A stretch of DNA of 64,000 nucleotides from Pseudomonas sp. RIT288. Lineage in GTDB: Bacteria; Pseudomonadota; Gammaproteobacteria; Pseudomonadales; Pseudomonadaceae. This document shows positions 19,231 through 29,800 of the stretch, one piece after another; within the stretch, counting starts at the first letter, position 1; each line of letters starts with the position of its first letter. The notes below the pieces were generated by a model. It was not told the DNA's origin and ran no database searches. It saw only the letters and a program-made list of their open reading frames with translations. The translations under genes and the position numbers were made by a program. The stretch covers positions 372,001 through 436,000 of the forward strand of contig NZ_JFYN01000001.1 in NCBI RefSeq assembly GCF_000631985.1. Direction: 5' to 3'.

Positions 19231-19325
19231 CTGTAGGAGCTGCCGAAGGCTGCGATCTTTTGATCTTGTTTTTAAGATCAACATCAAAAGATCGCAGCCT
19301 CGTTTCACTCGACAGCTCCTACAGG
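19231..19325. repeat. REP doublet (REPIN), GTAGGAGCTGCCG type
   Basis: The arms CTGTAGGAGCTGCCGAAGGC...GATCTTTT and their imperfect complement flank an AT-rich centre with an internal palindrome (TTGATCTTG...AAGATCAA). Five copies of this family occur in the window. This one starts 8 bp after the ppx stop. Confidence 0.85.
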
Positions 19326-19339
19326 GGAATTCGAAGTAC

Positions 19340-19371
19340 AAAAAAGGCGATCCGTGGGGATCGCCTTTTTA
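19340..19371. terminator. Bidirectional terminator between ppx and ppk
   Basis: The stem AAAAAGGCGATCC/GGATCGCCTTTTT with a short loop has A and T runs on both sides, so it can serve the convergent ppx and ppk transcripts. Confidence 0.85.
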
Positions 19372-19383
19372 TTGGGCTGAAGG

Positions 19384-21609
19384 TCAGCTGCTCACCGGCA
19401 GAATCGGGCTGCCCAGGCGTTCCAGCAACGTCGCCTGCGCGCTGCGCGGGTTCTGGTTGCCGGTTGGCGTGTTGCGGATGTAACGGCCATCCGACTGCAG
19501 GCTCCAGCTGTGGGTGTTGTCGGTCAGGTACAGCTCCAGCTCTTTTTTCACGCGGGTCAGCAGCTTCTTGCCTTCCACCGGGAAGCAGGTCTCGACGCGC
19601 TTGTCGAGGTTGCGTTCCATCCAGTCGGCGCTGGAGAGGAACATCTGCTCCTCGCCGCCGTTGAGGAAGTAGAACACCCGGGTGTGTTCAAGGAAGCGAC
19701 CGATGATCGAGCGCACATGGATGTTGTGCGAAACCCCGGCGATGCCCGGACGCAGGCAGCACATGCCACGCACCACCAGATCGATGCGTACGCCGGACTG
19801 GCTGGCCTTGTACAGCGCGCGAATGATCTTCGGATCGGTCAGCGAGTTGAACTTGGCAATGATGTGCGCCGGTTTGCCTTCGACGGCGAACTGGGTTTCC
19901 CGGGCAATCATGTCGAGCATGCCCTTCTTCAGGGTGAACGGCGCATGCAGCAGCTTTTTCATGCGCAGGGTTTTACCCATGCCGATCAACTGACTGAACA
20001 GTTTGCCGACGTCTTCGCACAAGGCGTCGTCGGAGGTCAGCAGGCTGTAGTCGGTGTACAGACGGGCGTTGCCGGCGTGGTAGTTACCGGTGCCGAGGTG
20101 CGCGTAACGCACAATCTCGCCGGCCTCGCGACGCAGGATCAGCATCATCTTGGCGTGGGTCTTGAAGCCGACCACGCCGTAGATCACCACCGCACCGGCC
20201 GCTTGCAGACGGCTGGCCAGTTGCAGGTTGGATTCTTCGTCGAAGCGGGCGCGCAGTTCGATGACCGCGGTCACTTCCTTGCCGTTACGCGCGGCGTCCA
20301 CCAGCGCATCGACGATTTCCGAGTTGGCGCCGGAACGGTACAGGGTCTGGCGCACGGCCAATACATGCGGGTCTTTGGCGGCCTGACGCAGCAGGTCGAC
20401 CACCGGGGTGAATGACTCGAACGGGTGCAGCAGCAGGATGTCCTGCTTGCTCACCACACTGAAAATGTTTTCGCTGTTCTGCAGCAATTTCGGGATCTGC
20501 GGGGTGAACGGCGTGTATTGCAGCTCCGGGTGGCTGTCCAGACCGGTGATGCTGAACAGGCGGGTCAGGTTGACCGGGCCGTTGACCTGATACAACTCGG
20601 TCTCGCTCAGGTTGAACTGCTTGAGCAGGTAGTCCGACAGGTGTTTCGGGCAAGTGTCGGCGACTTCCAGACGCACCGCATCACCGTAGCGCCGCGAGAA
20701 CAGCTCGCCACGCAGGGCGCGCGCAAGGTCTTCGACATCTTCGGAGTCGAGCGCCAGGTCGGCGTTTCGGGTCAGGCGGAACTGGTAGCAGCCTTTGACC
20801 TTCATGCCTTGGAACAGGTCATCGGCGTGGGCATGGATCATCGACGACAGGAACACATAGTTGTCGCCCGGGCCGCCGACTTCTTCCGGGACCTTGATGA
20901 TCCGTGGCAGCAGGCGCGGTGCCGGGATGATCGCCAGACCGGAATCGCGACCGAAGGCGTCGATACCTTCCAGTTCGACGATGAAGTTCAGGCTCTTGTT
21001 CACCAGCAACGGGAACGGGTGCGTCGGGTCGAGCCCGATCGGGGTGATGATCGGCGCGATCTCGTCGCGGAAGTAGCGGCGCACCCAGGTCTTGATCTTG
21101 GTCGTCCAGTGACGACGACGGATGAAGCGCACCTGATGCTTTTCCAGCTCCGGCAGCAGGATGTCGTTGAGGATCGCGTACTGGCGGTCAACGTGACCGT
21201 GCACCAGCTCGCTGATCCGCGCCAGCGCCTGGTGCGGTTGCAGACCGTCGGCACCGGCCTGTTCCCGGGCGAAGGTGATCTGCTTTTTCAGGCCAGCGAC
21301 GCGGATTTCGAAGAATTCGTCGAGGTTGCTGGAGAAAATCAGCAGGAACTTCAGCCGCTCCAGCAACGGATAGGACTCGTCCAGCGCCTGTTCCAGCACG
21401 CGGATGTTGAACTGCAGTTGCGAGAGCTCGCGGTGGATATACAGGCTGCTGTCATCCAGCCCCGGGATCGCAATCACTGGCGCCGCCGCGACGGTTTCGG
21501 TGACCGGCGCGGGTGGCGCAGGCTCGAGTTCCGGCGGGGTTTCGGTAATTTGCTCCACCACCGGTTGAGCTTCTTTTACTGCAACTTCAGTGAGTCCTTC
21601 GGTATTCAT
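19384..21609 (-). CDS. ppk: Polyphosphate kinase Ppk1
   Basis: A 741-residue membrane-associated enzyme that polymerises the gamma-phosphate of ATP into polyphosphate. The N-terminal ~48 residues are Pro/Ala/Glu-rich and probably disordered, beyond the core [20 protein letters not shown]. Phospholipase D-like catalytic motifs are present: [16 protein letters not shown] and [20 protein letters not shown] (phosphorylated His region), with the second half-site near [25 protein letters not shown] precedes the ATG. hemB lies just upstream on the same strand. Confidence 0.96.
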   Translation of the reverse strand: MNTEGLTEVAVKEAQPVVEQITETPPELEPAPPAPVTETVAAAPVIAIPGLDDSSLYIHRELSQLQFNIRVLEQALDESYPLLERLKFLLIFSSNLDEFFEIRVAGLKKQITFAREQAGADGLQPHQALARISELVHGHVDRQYAILNDILLPELEKHQVRFIRRRHWTTKIKTWVRRYFRDEIAPIITPIGLDPTHPFPLLVNKSLNFIVELEGIDAFGRDSGLAIIPAPRLLPRIIKVPEEVGGPGDNYVFLSSMIHAHADDLFQGMKVKGCYQFRLTRNADLALDSEDVEDLARALRGELFSRRYGDAVRLEVADTCPKHLSDYLLKQFNLSETELYQVNGPVNLTRLFSITGLDSHPELQYTPFTPQIPKLLQNSENIFSVVSKQDILLLHPFESFTPVVDLLRQAAKDPHVLAVRQTLYRSGANSEIVDALVDAARNGKEVTAVIELRARFDEESNLQLASRLQAAGAVVIYGVVGFKTHAKMMLILRREAGEIVRYAHLGTGNYHAGNARLYTDYSLLTSDDALCEDVGKLFSQLIGMGKTLRMKKLLHAPFTLKKGMLDMIARETQFAVEGKPAHIIAKFNSLTDPKIIRALYKASQSGVRIDLVVRGMCCLRPGIAGVSHNIHVRSIIGRFLEHTRVFYFLNGGEEQMFLSSADWMERNLDKRVETCFPVEGKKLLTRVKKELELYLTDNTHSWSLQSDGRYIRNTPTGNQNPRSAQATLLERLGSPILPVSS

Positions 21610-21627
21610 CGAATGTTCCTGGGAGGG

Positions 21628-22767
<1,140 letters not shown>

Positions 22768-22848
22768 TCACGTCGAGACACATTTGGACACTTTCATGAA
22801 TGTGTGCGAAGGGTTAGGCTGCGCGTTCATTTCGCCAGCACCCAGACA

Positions 22849-23499
22849 ATGCTCCAACAATTTCTGCATGACTTTGGCTACTTTGCCTTGTTCCTCGGCA
22901 CGTTCTTCGAAGGCGAAACCATCCTGGTGCTCGCAGGCTTCCTCGCGTTCCGTGGATACATGGACATCAACCTGGTGGTGGTCGTGGCGTTCTTCGGCAG
23001 CTATGCCGGCGATCAGCTGTGGTACTTCCTGGGGCGCAAGCACGGGCGCAAATTGCTCGCGCGCAAACCGCGCTGGCAGATGATGGGCGACCGCGCGCTG
23101 GAACATATCCGCAAGCATCCGGACATCTGGGTCCTGAGCTTCCGCTTCGTTTATGGCCTGCGCACGGTGATGCCGGTGGCGATCGGCCTGTCGGGTTATC
23201 CGCCGGGACGTTATCTGCTGCTGAACGGCATCGGCGCCGCAATCTGGGCAACCGCGCTGGCTGCCGCCGCCTACCACTTCGGCGCGGTACTTGAAGGCAT
23301 GCTCGGCAGCATCAAGAAGTACGAACTGTGGGTGCTCGGCGCGTTGTTGGTACTGGGTGTCGGCCTGTGGCTGCGTCGCCGCTTCAAGAATGCGCGACTG
23401 GCCAAGCAGGTTTACGCCGATGAGCAAGCCGCAATAGCCGCGCGCCTGCTGCAAGCAGAGCAAGGCAAACCCACCGAACCCAAGACGCCAGCCGAGTAA
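22849..23499 (+). CDS. DedA family membrane protein
   Basis: A 216-residue inner-membrane protein of the DedA/VTT family, with the motifs FFEGETILVLAGFLA, FFGSYAGDQLWYFLGRKHG and RFVYGLRTVMPVAIGLSG, and a hydrophobic helix before the charged C-terminus. DedA proteins are linked to proton-motive force maintenance, and some act as lipid carrier flippases (family knowledge). The Met at 22849 was chosen over a TTG/GTG-led extension because it begins the conserved MLQQFLHDFGYFALFLGTF segment. It is divergent from hemB. Confidence 0.85.
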   Translation: MLQQFLHDFGYFALFLGTFFEGETILVLAGFLAFRGYMDINLVVVVAFFGSYAGDQLWYFLGRKHGRKLLARKPRWQMMGDRALEHIRKHPDIWVLSFRFVYGLRTVMPVAIGLSGYPPGRYLLLNGIGAAIWATALAAAAYHFGAVLEGMLGSIKKYELWVLGALLVLGVGLWLRRRFKNARLAKQVYADEQAAIAARLLQAEQGKPTEPKTPAE

Positions 23500-23571
23500 C
23501 GCACTGGCGACTCGCTACAGCCCGCCGGCACTGAGCGGGCTGGCCGGCCCTTTCAGTCAGATACGTCACTT

Positions 23572-23691
23572 TTATCCTTGCTGCTCTGGCGCATTCAAGT
23601 TCGCCGGCGGCGTTCTCACGCCCAAAATCTCCCGCTCGTTACGAGTCAGGCAGCCCCAAAAAATGAACACCCCGCCGTTGTTGCGATCCAT
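23572..23691 (-). other. Possible 39-residue ORF or gene remnant between DedA gene and elbB
   Basis: A minus-strand frame reads MDRNNGGVFIFWGCLTRNER and continues with EIL, then ends in a Pro/Asn/Gln-rich tail. The open frame extends about 13 codons further upstream to a stop. GGAA lies 9 bp before the ATG. The composition is protein-like, but nothing is recognised. It could be the decayed end of a lost gene or a small protein. Confidence 0.2.
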
Positions 23692-23789
23692 GTAGAAAGC
23701 GTTCCGTGCAGGTGCAGCCACCACTTGAGCCTATGGCAACGCGCGACAATTTAGTGGACATTTAGCGCCATGAATCTGGAGAGAACCCC

Positions 23790-24458
23790 ATGAGCAAAAA
23801 AGTTGCAGTGATCCTGTCCGGCAGTGGCGTGTACGACGGCGCCGAGATCCATGAGAGCGTCATCACCCTGCTGCGCCTGGATCAACGCGGCGCGCAGGTA
23901 CAGTGCTTCGCGCCGAACATCGCTCAATTACATGTGATCAATCACCTGACCGGTGAAGAAATGCCCGAGACGCGCAACGTGCTGGTGGAGTCGGCCCGCA
24001 TTGCCCGCGGCAACATCAAGGACATCCGCGAGGCCGACGTCGAAGACTTCGACGCATTGATCGTGCCCGGCGGTTTCGGTGCGGCGAAGAACCTCTCGAA
24101 TTTCGCCGTCGAAGGCGCCGGTTGCAGCGTGCAGCCGCAGGTGCTGGAACTGGCCGAGGCGTTTGCCGAAGCGGGCAAACCGGTGGGCCTGATGTGCATC
24201 TCGCCGGCACTGGCGGCGAAGATCTACGGCCCGGGCGTGACCTGCACCATCGGCAATGACGCCGACACCGCCACCGCGATGAACAAGATGGGCGCCACCC
24301 ACGAAGACTGCGCGGTGACCGACATCATCGAAGACAAGGCACGCAAACTGGTAACGACCCCGGCTTACATGCTGGCGCAGAACATCAGTGAAGCGGCTTC
24401 GGGGATCAACAAACTGGTGGATCGGGTGCTCGAACTGACCCACGAGAACGACGCTTGA
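23790..24458 (+). CDS. elbB: Isoprenoid biosynthesis glyoxalase ElbB (class I glutamine amidotransferase-like)
   Basis: A 222-residue cytoplasmic DJ-1/PfpI superfamily protein. The start is MSKKVAVILSGSGVYDGAEI, then PNIAQLHVINHLTGEEM, and the nucleophile elbow is GLMCISPALA with Cys near 135. E. coli ElbB has glyoxalase III-type activity and was linked to early isoprenoid synthesis; its true role is unsettled. GGAGAG precedes the ATG. A REP doublet starts 4 bp past the stop. Confidence 0.9.
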   Translation: MSKKVAVILSGSGVYDGAEIHESVITLLRLDQRGAQVQCFAPNIAQLHVINHLTGEEMPETRNVLVESARIARGNIKDIREADVEDFDALIVPGGFGAAKNLSNFAVEGAGCSVQPQVLELAEAFAEAGKPVGLMCISPALAAKIYGPGVTCTIGNDADTATAMNKMGATHEDCAVTDIIEDKARKLVTTPAYMLAQNISEAASGINKLVDRVLELTHENDA

Positions 24459-24461
24459 AAT

Positions 24462-24548
24462 CAAAAGATCGCAGCCTTCGGCAGCGCCTACAGAGTTCTG
24501 GTGAGCACCTCAATCCTCTGTAGGAGCTGCCGCAGGCTGCGATCTTTT
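24462..24548. repeat. REP doublet (REPIN), GTAGGAGCTGCCG type
   Basis: Inverted arms AAAAGATCGCAGCCTTCGGC and CTGTAGGAGCTGCCGCAGGC...GATCTTTT enclose about 30 bp. It fills the whole gap between elbB and yaiI and touches the yaiI stop codon. Confidence 0.85.
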
Positions 24549-25003
24549 CAAGATTGACGAGTCAGGCGGGTAAGGATTCGATCCAGCGCATTGGCAAACG
24601 CCTGCTTCTCACGTTCGCCGAACGGCGCCGGGCCGCCGCTGATCTGGCCCTGTTCACGCAGATCGGTGAACAGATTGCGCACGGCAAGGCGCTCGCCCAT
24701 GTTCTGTGCGTCGAATTCCTTGCCACGCGGATCCAGCGCCGCCACCCCCTTCTTCACCAGACGATCGGCCAGTGGAATATCGCTGCAGATCACCAGCTCT
24801 CCGGGCACCGCGTGCTCGACCAGATAATCGTCCGCCGCATCCGGTCCGCTGGGCACCACGATCAGTTTGACGATCGCCAGCCCCGGCTTGGTCTGCGGCT
24901 GCCCGGCCACCAGCACCACTTCAAACTTGCGCTTGAGGGCGAACTTCACCACCAGATCCTTGGCGGCCCGGGGGCAGGCGTCGGCATCGATCCATACACG
25001 CAT
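24548..25003 (-). CDS. yaiI: YaiI/YqxD family protein (UPF0178, DUF188)
   Basis: A 151-residue conserved cytoplasmic protein. The N-terminus MRVWIDADACPRAAKDLVVK with Asp6/Asp8 and a later ICSDIPLADRLVKKG resemble a PIN/NYN-like nuclease fold with clustered acidic residues. The conserved tail region is RNLFTDLREQGQISGGPAPF. Function is not established for the family. Its stop overlaps the edge of a REP doublet, and another doublet lies upstream of its start, so it is bracketed by repeats. Confidence 0.85.
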   Translation of the reverse strand: MRVWIDADACPRAAKDLVVKFALKRKFEVVLVAGQPQTKPGLAIVKLIVVPSGPDAADDYLVEHAVPGELVICSDIPLADRLVKKGVAALDPRGKEFDAQNMGERLAVRNLFTDLREQGQISGGPAPFGEREKQAFANALDRILTRLTRQS

Positions 25004-25023
25004 CTTGATAACCTCTTAAAAAC

Positions 25024-25100
25024 AAAAGATCGCAGCCTGCGGCAGCTCCTGCAGGTATAAACCGATCCCCTGTAGGAGCTGCCGCAGGCTGCGATCTTTT
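25024..25100. repeat. REP doublet (REPIN), GTAGGAGCTGCCG type
   Basis: Inverted arms AAAAGATCGCAGCCTGCGGC and CTGTAGGAGCTGCCGCAGGC...GATCTTTT with a 20-bp centre. It lies between the FTR1 permease gene and yaiI; the spacing to the FTR1 stop is 13 bp. Confidence 0.85.
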
Positions 25101-25113
25101 AACGATAACTCGA

Positions 25114-27012
25114 TCAGGCAGTCGTGATCCGCTTCTTCTCGGCCATCCGGCTGCGCCCGTACAGCACAACAATCGCCAGAATCGCCACCGCCTGCGCCGT
25201 CAGCGAATAGGCATCGGCGTGAATTCCCAGCCAGTCGAACTCAAAGAACGCCACCGGCCGTGTGCCGAAGATCCCGGCTTCCTGCAGCGCTTTCACGCCA
25301 TGCCCGGCGAACACCACCGACAACGCACAGAGCAGCCCGGCGTTGATGCTGAAGAACAGCGCCAGCGGCAGTTTCGCCGAGCCGCGCAGGATCACCCAGG
25401 CCAGACCGATCAGCAGCACCAGCGCCGTCGCACCACCGGCCAGCACCGCGTCATGCCCGGCAGGGCCGGCCTGCAGCCACAGGGTTTCGTAGAACAGGAT
25501 CACTTCGAACAGCTCGCGGTACACCGAGAAGAACGCGAGGATCGCGAAGCCGAAACGCCCGCCGCCGCCGACCAGACTCTGCTTGATGTAATCCTGCCAG
25601 GCCGCCGCGTGGCGCCGGTCGTGCATCCACACGCCGAGCCATAGCACCATGACGCTGGCGAACAGCGCCGTGGCGCCTTCGAGCAGTTCACGCTGCGAGC
25701 CGCTGACGTCGATCACATACGCCGCCAGCGCCCAAGTGCCGAGACCGGCGAGCAGCGCCAGGCCCCAACCGATGTTGACGCTGCGCACCGCCGACTGCTG
25801 GCCGGTGTTGCGCAGAAACGCGAGGATCGCCGCCAGCACCAGAATCGCTTCGAGGCCTTCACGCAGCAGAATCAGCAGACCGGAGATAAAGCTCAGCGAC
25901 CAGCTCAGGCCATCGCTGCCGAGCAGTTCGGCAGACGCTTTCAATTTATCCTTGGCCGCGTCCAGACGCTGCTCGGCCTGCGCCACCGGCAAGCCGTCCT
26001 GCAACGACTGACGGTAGGCCATCAGCGATTTTTCGGTGTCCTTGCGCACGTTGGCGTCGACGTTATCCAGCGAGCTTTCGACCAGTTCGAAACCCTCCAG
26101 ATACGCCGCCACCGACAGGTCATAGGCCTGATCGTGATCACCGGCACGGTATGCCGCCAGGCTCTTGTCCAGCGTGGCGGCGGTGTAGTCGAGCAGCTGC
26201 GTCGGGCCACGCTTGACCTGCGGCGGCTGGGCGCGTTGGGCACGGAAGCTCGCAGCGACCTGCGGGCCTTCGGCGGCCTGCACTTCGGCCGGCGTCTGGC
26301 GCGCCAGATCAGCGATGTTGAAGGTCTTGTCGGCCTTGGCTGCGGCCGGGTCGGCACTGAAACCGGCGATGTAGGTCGCCAGATCCCAACGCTGACGGTC
26401 GTCCAGTTGATCGGCGAACGCCGGCATGTCGGTGCCTTCGACGCCTTGGCCGAGGGTGCTGTAGATCGCGTACAGGCTCAGATGATCGATGCGTGCGGCA
26501 TCGCGCAGATTGGCCGGCGGCGGCGTCATGCCGAGCCCCGCCGGGCCGTCACCGGCGCCGGTTGCACCGTGGCAGACCGAGCAGTTCTGCGCGTACAGCG
26601 GCGCGCCTCGGGTCGGATCGGGTGTGATGATCGGCGCTTGGCTGACTTCATACGCCACCGCCAGTTTCGCCCCCAGTTGTCGGGCCTGATGCGCGACGTC
26701 GGCGCCGTCCTGCTTCGCCGTGATAGCCGCGTGCAGAGCTGCGACGCCCTGCTCCAGCGCAGCCTTCTCCGGTTTGGCCGGCAGAACTGCGATCAGCCCT
26801 TGCAACACCTGGGTGAATTCCAGTTGCTCGCGGTATTCGCCGTCGTCGACGACCTTGCCCGCCTCTACCGTCGGCGGGTAGTCGGCGCTGATGTAATCAA
26901 GCAGGTGCAGCGCCTGCGGCGCGCCTTCCACGGTGTCGGCCAGCAGGTTGAAACTGCTCAGGGCAAACACAGGGAACACCAGCCAGGCCAGGAAACGGGA
27001 CGCGGCAGTCAT
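25114..27012 (-). CDS. Cytochrome c / FTR1 fusion: high-affinity iron permease
   Basis: A 632-residue protein. The signal peptide is 1-26. A periplasmic region has one c-type haem site, NCSVCHGATGAGDGPAG (about 145-160), followed by TPPPANLRD and GQGVEGTDMPAF with the likely axial Met. An alpha-helical segment covers about 270-375. The FTR1 permease domain (about 380-625) has seven hydrophobic segments and two REXXE iron-binding motifs, REGLEAIL and RELFEVIL. FTR1/EfeU proteins import iron after oxidation of Fe(II). Here the haem domain is built in, which suggests that the oxidation or electron step is done by the same polypeptide. No EfeO or EfeB gene is adjacent. Confidence 0.88.
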   Translation of the reverse strand: MTAASRFLAWLVFPVFALSSFNLLADTVEGAPQALHLLDYISADYPPTVEAGKVVDDGEYREQLEFTQVLQGLIAVLPAKPEKAALEQGVAALHAAITAKQDGADVAHQARQLGAKLAVAYEVSQAPIITPDPTRGAPLYAQNCSVCHGATGAGDGPAGLGMTPPPANLRDAARIDHLSLYAIYSTLGQGVEGTDMPAFADQLDDRQRWDLATYIAGFSADPAAAKADKTFNIADLARQTPAEVQAAEGPQVAASFRAQRAQPPQVKRGPTQLLDYTAATLDKSLAAYRAGDHDQAYDLSVAAYLEGFELVESSLDNVDANVRKDTEKSLMAYRQSLQDGLPVAQAEQRLDAAKDKLKASAELLGSDGLSWSLSFISGLLILLREGLEAILVLAAILAFLRNTGQQSAVRSVNIGWGLALLAGLGTWALAAYVIDVSGSQRELLEGATALFASVMVLWLGVWMHDRRHAAAWQDYIKQSLVGGGGRFGFAILAFFSVYRELFEVILFYETLWLQAGPAGHDAVLAGGATALVLLIGLAWVILRGSAKLPLALFFSINAGLLCALSVVFAGHGVKALQEAGIFGTRPVAFFEFDWLGIHADAYSLTAQAVAILAIVVLYGRSRMAEKKRITTA

Positions 27013-27098
27013 GAATGAGTCTCAAATGGAAATGCGAAGTTACATATTGTTCACTTCGAACGCCTTTCACTCAAGCTTTGTCGACGCCTGGTGGCGTT

Positions 27099-27998
27099 TT
27101 AACGCAACGCTGCGGCGGTGTTGCGGTAGTGCTCAAGCATGAACTCGACGAACACCTGCACCTTCAACGCGACGTGCCGGGCATGCGGATAGAGCGCGTA
27201 ATAGTGGCGCCGCCCGAGGCTGTAGTTGGGCAGGATTTGCACCAGCCAACCACTGAGCAGATCCTCCTGCACCGTGGCCCGGGTGAACGCGGCGATGCCG
27301 ACTCCGGCCAACGCGGCGGCGTGCAGCGAACTGATCGAGTCGGCCTTGAACCGGCCCTGCACGCGCACGCTGGTGGTGAGTCCACGCGCGTCGGTCAGCG
27401 CCCAGTCACTGCCACCGGCAAACGCCAGCAACTGATGCTCGGCGAGTTCGCGCACCTGGCGCACCAGACCATTGCGCGCCACATACACAGGCGAAGCCAC
27501 CAGCAGCACGTCCGAGACAGTCAGCAACCGCGCCACCATGGATGAATCGGCCAAGGGTCCGCAGATGCGCAAAGCCACATCGAAACCCTCGGCGATCAGA
27601 TCGACAAAACGGTCATCGCAGGACAGGTCCACTTCAATCTCCGGATAGCGCTGCTGAAACGCCGGCAACCAGCTCGCCAGTTCCAGCGTACCAATCACCA
27701 TCGGTGCACTGATGCGCAGCACACCGCTGGGGCTTTCATGGGCCTGCCCCACCGCCAGTGCGGCTTGATCGAGGCGTTCGAGAATGTCCACGCACGCTGC
27801 GTAATACTGCTGCCCCGCCGTGGTCAGGTTGAACCCCCGGGTGTTGCGGTTGATCAGCCGCGTGCCCAGCTCGCTTTCCAGCTGCTGCAACTGGCGGGAG
27901 ATGGTCGAGTGAGTGGTGTCGAGGCGCTCGGCAGCGGCGCTGAACCCGCGACACTCGACAATGCAACGAAACGCGCGCATGGCCAGCAGTTGATTCAT
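27099..27998 (-). CDS. LysR family transcriptional regulator
   Basis: A 299-residue regulator. The N-terminal winged helix-turn-helix is RCIVECRGFSAAAERLDTTHSTISRQLQQLESELG (residues about 11-45, cited in part). The effector domain follows, with SPSGVLRISAPMVIG, the DRFVDLIAEGFDVALR segment and the C-terminal YALYPHARHVALKVQVFVEF. It belongs to the large subgroup typified by Pseudomonas regulators of adjacent divergent genes. Its divergent neighbour is the COG3014 lipoprotein gene 194 bp away, so regulation of that gene is possible but no target is certain. Confidence 0.88.
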   Translation of the reverse strand: MNQLLAMRAFRCIVECRGFSAAAERLDTTHSTISRQLQQLESELGTRLINRNTRGFNLTTAGQQYYAACVDILERLDQAALAVGQAHESPSGVLRISAPMVIGTLELASWLPAFQQRYPEIEVDLSCDDRFVDLIAEGFDVALRICGPLADSSMVARLLTVSDVLLVASPVYVARNGLVRQVRELAEHQLLAFAGGSDWALTDARGLTTSVRVQGRFKADSISSLHAAALAGVGIAAFTRATVQEDLLSGWLVQILPNYSLGRRHYYALYPHARHVALKVQVFVEFMLEHYRNTAAALR

Positions 27999-28143
27999 TG
28001 AAATCCCGAAATTGATTAGGCGTCAGTCCAGCAAGGCTAGCCCAAACCTCCCGCCCATCCCATCGGTAAATCCGCTGCGGGGTGCCGATGATCTGTGCAA
28101 TCGGCACCCAAGAACGATGCATCACTTGGCCACTATTGCCCCT

Positions 28144-28149
28144 TATAAT
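28144..28149 (+). promoter_or_regulatory. -10 box (TATAAT) upstream of first COG3014 gene
   Basis: A consensus TATAAT in the context CCCTTATAATGCG lies 42 bp before the start codon. The -35 is weak. The same C-C-x-TTATAATGC context occurs before the second paralogue, suggesting the promoter was duplicated with the gene. Confidence 0.5.
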
Positions 28150-28191
28150 GCGCCACCTCGTCGCATTTCCCGCTCAAGGATGACCCTCTTC

Positions 28192-29586
28192 ATGCGCCAT
28201 CGTTTGCTGCTGCCCCTGTTGATAGCCGCTGTAGTGCAACTGAGCGGCTGCGCCGCGTACCGCAACTATGACCTGGAACTGCAACAGACCACTGACCAGT
28301 TCAAGGCCGGCAACATCGACGGCGCCCTGACGCTGATCGAAGCGCACAACCCCGACCCGGATAAAGACCTGCTCTACTACTTCGAAAAAGGCGCCGTACT
28401 CAGCGCCGGCGGCGCACTGCCACAGAGCCAGACAACCTGGCGCAGCGCCGAGCAGATGATCATCCAGCGCCAGGACACGATCGAGACCACCGGCGACAAG
28501 TTGCTCGCGGCGATGGGCGATCACTGGGGCGGCATCATCAATGACAAGCTGCGACGCTACGATGGCTATGACTATGAAAAGGTCATGCTGACCACGCAAA
28601 TGGCCCTCAACCAATTGGCGGTGAATGACTTCGACGGCGCCCGTGCCGACATCAAGAAAACCCACGAACGCGAAGCGCTGATCGCCCGGCAACGGGAGCT
28701 GGAATACGAAAGGATTGAGGAGGCGGCCAAGGCCCAGGGCGCACGCGTGCATTACAAGGACCTGCAGGGTTATCCGGTGGTGATGCTCGAATCCCCGGCA
28801 GTGATTGCCCTGAAAAACGGTTACCAGAGCGCGTTCAGTCACTACCTCGCCGGTTTCACATATGAGGCACTCGGCGAAAAAGACCTCGCGGCGCCCGGTT
28901 ATCGTCAGGCCATCGAACTGCGCCCGGACATGCCGTTTTTCCAACAGGCATTGCGCGACCTCGACAGCCCCGGACTCAAGGCCGACGAAAGCGATGTGCT
29001 GATCATCGTACAAAGCGGCCTGGCTCCGGCCCGTAGTTCGGTACGCGTACCGTATCCGGTGCAGCTCAAGGACGGCCAGGTGATCGTCGCCAATATTTCC
29101 TTCCCGGTGATGGTGCCGGATAACTCCACGGCGCCGTTCAATCAGGTCCGCATTGACGGTCGCGAGAAAAAGCTGATCGCGGTCAACAGCATCACCGATA
29201 TGTCTTTGCGCACGCTGCGTGACGACATGCCCGGGATTATCCAGCGCACGACCTACCGTGCCTTCCTCGCAGCGGACGTTCAGGGCACCGACAATCGCCG
29301 TAATCCGGGCAAGGCCTCCTACGTGACCCAATGGGATGGTTTCGAGCAGGCCGACACCCGCACCTGGCGCACCCTGCCCAACCTGACACAGGTCGTGCGC
29401 CTGCGTCTGAAAAAGGGCGATCACCAGATCAGCCTGCCGAACACGTCAGGCGCTCCACTGAACATCCGCATCGACCAGAATCGCCAGATGATCGGCCTGC
29501 GCATATTGGGCGAGCGAATTTTCACCAACGGCAGCGCTTTTCAATCCGCCATGTCGATGGGAAATCGCGTATCTGCCCTGAAATAA
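28192..29586 (+). CDS. COG3014 family lipoprotein, paralogue 1
   Basis: A 464-residue lipoprotein. The ATG at 28192 (AAGGA 11 bp before) gives signal MRHRLLLPLLIAAVVQLSGC with lipobox LSGC. The following residues AAYRNY carry no Asp at +2, so outer-membrane sorting is expected. Residues about 30-230 have a helical repeat-like region (DKDLLYYFEKGA, DYEKVMLTTQMALNQLAVND, YEALGEKDLAAPGYRQA) suggestive of TPR-like packing. The C-terminal domain shares ADTRTWRTLP and VVRLRLKKGDHQISLP with its neighbour. It lacks the hydrophobic helix found at about residue 370 in paralogue 2. Function of the family is unknown. Confidence 0.8.
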   Translation: MRHRLLLPLLIAAVVQLSGCAAYRNYDLELQQTTDQFKAGNIDGALTLIEAHNPDPDKDLLYYFEKGAVLSAGGALPQSQTTWRSAEQMIIQRQDTIETTGDKLLAAMGDHWGGIINDKLRRYDGYDYEKVMLTTQMALNQLAVNDFDGARADIKKTHEREALIARQRELEYERIEEAAKAQGARVHYKDLQGYPVVMLESPAVIALKNGYQSAFSHYLAGFTYEALGEKDLAAPGYRQAIELRPDMPFFQQALRDLDSPGLKADESDVLIIVQSGLAPARSSVRVPYPVQLKDGQVIVANISFPVMVPDNSTAPFNQVRIDGREKKLIAVNSITDMSLRTLRDDMPGIIQRTTYRAFLAADVQGTDNRRNPGKASYVTQWDGFEQADTRTWRTLPNLTQVVRLRLKKGDHQISLPNTSGAPLNIRIDQNRQMIGLRILGERIFTNGSAFQSAMSMGNRVSALK

Positions 29587-29624
29587 GTAATGGCACCAAC
29601 CCAACAAGTGCAATTAAAAAGCTA

Positions 29625-29653
29625 TTACATAGCCAGTATCGCCCGCTTATAAT
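29625..29653 (+). promoter_or_regulatory. Sigma-70 promoter upstream of second COG3014 gene
   Basis: TTACAT (29625-29630) and TATAAT (29648-29653) are separated by 17 bp. It would give a leader of roughly 140 nt before the start at 29801 and drive the COG3014-YcfL-LpoB unit independently of paralogue 1. Confidence 0.6.
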
Positions 29654-29800
29654 GCCGCGCCCGCGCTATCGCGATGCGGCATAAAAGCTCCTCTGGTTAT
29701 GAGGAATTGGCAGGAGGCCAGCGCCACTGTCGATGGGTCACACCAGCCCGACCAGCACCGGCGGCTGATGCAGTTACTAGCTCAGGGAAGAAGTACCCCC

